NCBI GenBank assembly: GCA_934667795.1
Contig: CAKUMP010000092.1
Span: 1-8,357 of the forward strand
Direction: 5' to 3'
Source: an uncultured Chthoniobacterales bacterium
GTDB lineage: Bacteria; Verrucomicrobiota; Verrucomicrobiia; Chthoniobacterales; CAKUMP01
Length of the DNA: 8,357 bases
Part shown: positions 6,049 through 8,357 of the stretch, in pieces
Layout: each line of letters starts with the position of its first letter
How positions within the stretch are numbered: the stretch's first letter is position 1
Notes under the pieces: model-generated
Seen by the model: only the letters and a program-made list of their open reading frames with translations
What the model was told of the DNA's origin: nothing
Database searches by the model: none
Translations under genes and position numbers: made by a program

Positions 6049-7311
6049 ATGGAAGATTTAGCAAAACGGATTGAAAGCATGGGAGCGCAGGCCAGGACTG
6101 CGGCACGTAAGCTGGCGGGATTAAGCAGTGAACAAAAGGTACGGATTCTGGAAGCGATGGCTCAGGAGATTGAAGCCCAGGAAGCAGAAATCCTGGAAGC
6201 CAATGCAAAAGATATGGAGGCAGGTGCTGCGCGTGGGTTGTCGGGTGCCATGCTGGATCGGTTGAAATTGGATGCCAAACGCATTCAGGGGATTGCAGAG
6301 GGGATTCGTCAGGTAAGTAAACTCACGGATCCCGTGGGCGAAACGATAAAAAGCTGGAAACAGCCAGTCGGGATTGAAATTCGCAAGGTGCGGGTGCCAA
6401 TCGGCGTCATTGGAATTATTTATGAATCCCGTCCAAATGTCACCAGCGATGCTGCCGTATTATGTATCAAAACCGGAAATGCGGTGATCTTGCGTGGAGG
6501 CTCAGAAGCGTTTCATTCCAATCAGGCATTGACGAAAGCATTGCAGACCGGCGGAGCACGCGAAGGGTTGCCGGAAAATAGTGTCCAGTTGATAGGCTCT
6601 ACCAGTCGGGACGCAATCCCTTTGCTGGCGCGCGCAGATAAATATCTGGATTTGATTATTCCACGTGGAGGTCATGCCTTGATTGAAGCCGTAGTGGAAG
6701 CCGCTCGGGTTCCAGTGATTAAGCATTACCATGGAGTTTGTCATGCCTATATCCATGCCGATGCTGATTTTGCGATGGCAGAATCGGTGGTGGTGAATGG
6801 AAAGTGCCAGCGTCCGGGGGTTTGTAATGCGCTGGAAACGGTTTTAGTGGACGAAGCGGTCGCAGACACCTTTTTACCGGTGCTGGCAGAGGCATTGCAA
6901 AAAGAAAAAGTGGAATTGCGTGGAGATGCAAAAACCCGACAAATCCTGGGCGATCAAGTACTGGAAGCAACTGAAGAAGACTGGACCACAGAATACCTGG
7001 ATCGTATTTTGTCCCTCCGTGTCGTGCCCTCTATGGAGGAAGCAATCGACCATATTGAAAAATATGGCAGCCACCATAGCGATGTCATTATCACACACGA
7101 TGCAGCCACGGCGGAGCAGTTCTTGAATCAGGTAGATTCTGCAACCGTTTACTGGAATGCCTCTACGCGTTTTACCGACGGTGGAGAGTTTGGATTTGGT
7201 GCGGAAATCGGGATCAGTACAGATAAATTACACGCCCGTGGCCCCATGGGGCTGGAAGAATTGACCACCTACAAATACGTGATCAAGGGCGAAGGACAAA
7301 TCCGGGAGTAA
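6049..7311 (+). CDS. proA: Gamma-glutamyl phosphate reductase (glutamate-5-semialdehyde dehydrogenase)
   Basis: ProA reduces gamma-glutamyl phosphate with NADPH to glutamate-5-semialdehyde, which cyclises to pyrroline-5-carboxylate for ProC. ProB and ProA act in sequence on a labile intermediate, so their adjacency makes sense. The 420-residue length is normal. Family marks are VPIGVIGIIYESRPNVT (116-132), GNAVILRGGSEA (143-154), the catalytic Cys259 in KCQRPGVCNALET (252-264), and the C-terminal block FGFGAEIGISTDKLHARGPM (381-400) ending in TTYKYVIKG. The start at 6049 has AAAGGA just upstream, but with only two bases of spacing. A second ATG ten codons on (residue 11) aligns well with the start of shorter homologues and is a real alternative. 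No proC is visible. The stop codon lies five bases from that of the convergent regulator gene. Confidence 0.98.
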   Translation: MEDLAKRIESMGAQARTAARKLAGLSSEQKVRILEAMAQEIEAQEAEILEANAKDMEAGAARGLSGAMLDRLKLDAKRIQGIAEGIRQVSKLTDPVGETIKSWKQPVGIEIRKVRVPIGVIGIIYESRPNVTSDAAVLCIKTGNAVILRGGSEAFHSNQALTKALQTGGAREGLPENSVQLIGSTSRDAIPLLARADKYLDLIIPRGGHALIEAVVEAARVPVIKHYHGVCHAYIHADADFAMAESVVVNGKCQRPGVCNALETVLVDEAVADTFLPVLAEALQKEKVELRGDAKTRQILGDQVLEATEEDWTTEYLDRILSLRVVPSMEEAIDHIEKYGSHHSDVIITHDAATAEQFLNQVDSATVYWNASTRFTDGGEFGFGAEIGISTDKLHARGPMGLEELTTYKYVIKGEGQIRE

Positions 7312-7316
7312 AGACC

Positions 7317-8138
7317 TCACAGATTGTGTAGTTGTTTTTGTCGGTACAGGCTTGGGGTGACGTGCATGATTTTCCGGAACTGCCGGACGAAATACGAGGG
7401 GTCGGCATAGCCGAGGTCATTGGCGATCATTTTTACCGATTTAGAAGTTTCTACTAATAAAAAACAGGCATGGCTGATTCGTTCCCTAATGATGTAATTT
7501 GCCGGGGAATCGTTTGTGAGGCTTTGAACACGACGCGTGAATTGTGAGGAAGAAAGCCCGGCCTGGCGCGCGAGTTCGGGGATATTGACATGTTCTCCTG
7601 ACAGGCAATGCGCAGCCTGGTCGAGAAGTTGCATGATTTTTTCATCCTGGTCTGCTTGCGGCGGATTAAATGCCTCACGCCACAGGTGATAAATCATAGT
7701 CAACACCCCCCATTCTGCCTGGTGCCGGCCAAGAGCGTCATTACGCCGGAATGCCGCAATAATATCGGTGGATAGTTCCAGAAATAAATTCATGCGATGA
7801 ACTTTTCTCCCAAAAATCGGCTCAAATTTCCGATAGGAAATTTCTTCCTGAAGAATAGGGAAAAAGTGGGCAGAGAAATTGGCCATCGTCGCGCCCTCAT
7901 CATTGGTTGCCCAGACTTTTGTCCCAGGGGTAAATAGAAAACACGTGCCGGGTTCGAGTCGGTATTCCTTATTCCGACAAATCAAACGTCCTGCGCCTTC
8001 GGTTTGAAACCAGAAGTTAAAATGTGGGATCGTCACATCCCATATCCATGGCCACACGGTTGGGCGATGTATTCGGGGGCCGTATTTGATCACATTCAGA
8101 CGCGTGAAGGGAACCATCGGAATTCTTTTCTTTTTCAT
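7317..8138 (-). CDS. AraC-family transcriptional regulator
   Basis: The product is a two-domain regulator of about 273 residues. The N-terminal part (roughly 38-95) looks like the cupin-type AraC sensing domain: HFNFWFQTEGAGRLIC, then the LEPGTCFLFTPGT turn, suggesting a small ligand such as a sugar, but no ligand can be named. The C-terminal third is the paired helix-turn-helix domain: first helix pair at about 184-205 (VNIPELARQAGLSSSQFTRRV), second at about 232-256, with the hallmark IANDLGYADPSYFVRQFRKIMHVTPSLYR. The reading frame is open up to 8300, but that extension runs into repeat DNA and has a composition unlike the protein, so I take the ATG at 8138; ATG 8117 is an alternative. No Shine-Dalgarno sequence is seen. 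Its target is unknown: proA is convergent, and whatever is divergent lies outside the window. Confidence 0.93.
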   Translation of the reverse strand: MKKKRIPMVPFTRLNVIKYGPRIHRPTVWPWIWDVTIPHFNFWFQTEGAGRLICRNKEYRLEPGTCFLFTPGTKVWATNDEGATMANFSAHFFPILQEEISYRKFEPIFGRKVHRMNLFLELSTDIIAAFRRNDALGRHQAEWGVLTMIYHLWREAFNPPQADQDEKIMQLLDQAAHCLSGEHVNIPELARQAGLSSSQFTRRVQSLTNDSPANYIIRERISHACFLLVETSKSVKMIANDLGYADPSYFVRQFRKIMHVTPSLYRQKQLHNL

Positions 8139-8235
8139 GGCGCGTGAAAAGTACCATAAATATATGAAATAGTCCACTTGTGATTCTTTTTGAGACCGGT
8201 TGCAGGCGCACTCGCAAAGGGTAGTTGTGGATCCG

Positions 8236-8251
8236 GGGCGACATGTCGCCC
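8236..8251. repeat. perfect 16-base palindrome upstream of the AraC-type gene
   Basis: GGGCGACATGTCGCCC is its own reverse complement, with flanking CCG/CGG that nearly extends it. It lies about 100 bases upstream of the chosen start of the regulator gene. A further 7-base inverted pair (AGACCGG at 8193-8199 and CCGGTCT at 8250-8256) partly overlaps it. It may be a REP-like unit, given the repeat copy that begins 32 bases further on, or an operator. AraC-type proteins usually bind direct, not palindromic, sites, which favours the repeat explanation. The rest of the 8139-8283 stretch shows no gene. Confidence 0.65.
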
Positions 8252-8283
8252 GGTCTGGACACTTGAATTGCTCTGGCATGTCA

Positions 8284-8357
8284 GAGATTTTCTCCACCAC
8301 ACGGGAAGAATTTGGAGTGCGGGGCTCTGCACCGCTTTGGTTCGAACGACGTTTGAG
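8284..8357 (+). repeat. dispersed repeat, copy B (cut by window end)
   Basis: This is the second copy of the sequence found directly behind hisD at 4118-4191, in the same orientation, with 7 differences over 74 bases. It runs off the right edge, so whether the second, inverted half of the element is present cannot be seen. The upstream extension of the AraC-type reading frame overlaps it, which argues that the extension is not coding. Confidence 0.9.

Noticed and set aside
5543..6208. 221-codon open frame on the minus strand across the proB-proA junction
   Set aside because: It overlaps two certain genes, begins with a Pro/Leu-rich then Phe/Ser-rich run typical of antisense of purine-rich DNA, and has no family features.
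8139..8300. N-terminal extension of the AraC-type protein by 54 residues
   Set aside because: The extension crosses the dispersed repeat and the palindrome, is Cys-rich and low in family resemblance, and would make the protein longer than usual.

Overview
The window looks like ordinary chromosome of a mesophilic bacterium with moderate GC (roughly half, judged by eye). All five housekeeping enzymes are close in length and motifs to their families. Several things suggest a member of the PVC group, probably Verrucomicrobiota (Opitutae-like): nearly every gene lacks a clear Shine-Dalgarno sequence, ProB has no PUA domain, the tRNA genes do not encode CCA, and the intergenic repeats (a 10-bp TCTGCG tandem and GC-rich REP-like palindromes) are of a kind I associate with those genomes. 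This assignment is an inference from recollection; no phylogenetic marker was compared.

Layout. Left edge: a 10-bp tandem repeat, then a minus-strand tRNA with a CAU anticodon (probably lysidine-type Ile, possibly elongator Met). Next is a plus-strand cluster: gatC, gatA, an unrecognised basic-tailed protein that overlaps gatA by 8 bases, and hisD. gatC and gatA encode two of the three subunits of the tRNA-dependent amidotransferase; gatB is not in the window. hisD encodes the last step of histidine synthesis. A compound palindromic repeat begins directly after the hisD stop codon. On the minus strand are a GNAT acetyltransferase and, upstream of it, tRNA-Arg(CCG) with a plausible sigma70-type promoter; the two may share a transcript. 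The right half has proB and proA on the plus strand (first two steps of proline synthesis) and a convergent AraC-type regulator whose stop codon lies 5 bases beyond that of proA. The right edge carries a second copy of the repeat found behind hisD, cut by the window end.

Functionally this is amino-acid metabolism and translation: Gln-/Asn-tRNA amidation, histidine and proline synthesis, two tRNAs, plus one acetyltransferase and one regulator of unknown target. I see no phage, transposase gene, CRISPR array or defence system. The least explained parts are the uncharacterised gene between gatA and hisD, whose C-terminus resembles DUF2278/YukJ proteins, and the paired-palindrome (BIME/MITE-like) repeat family.
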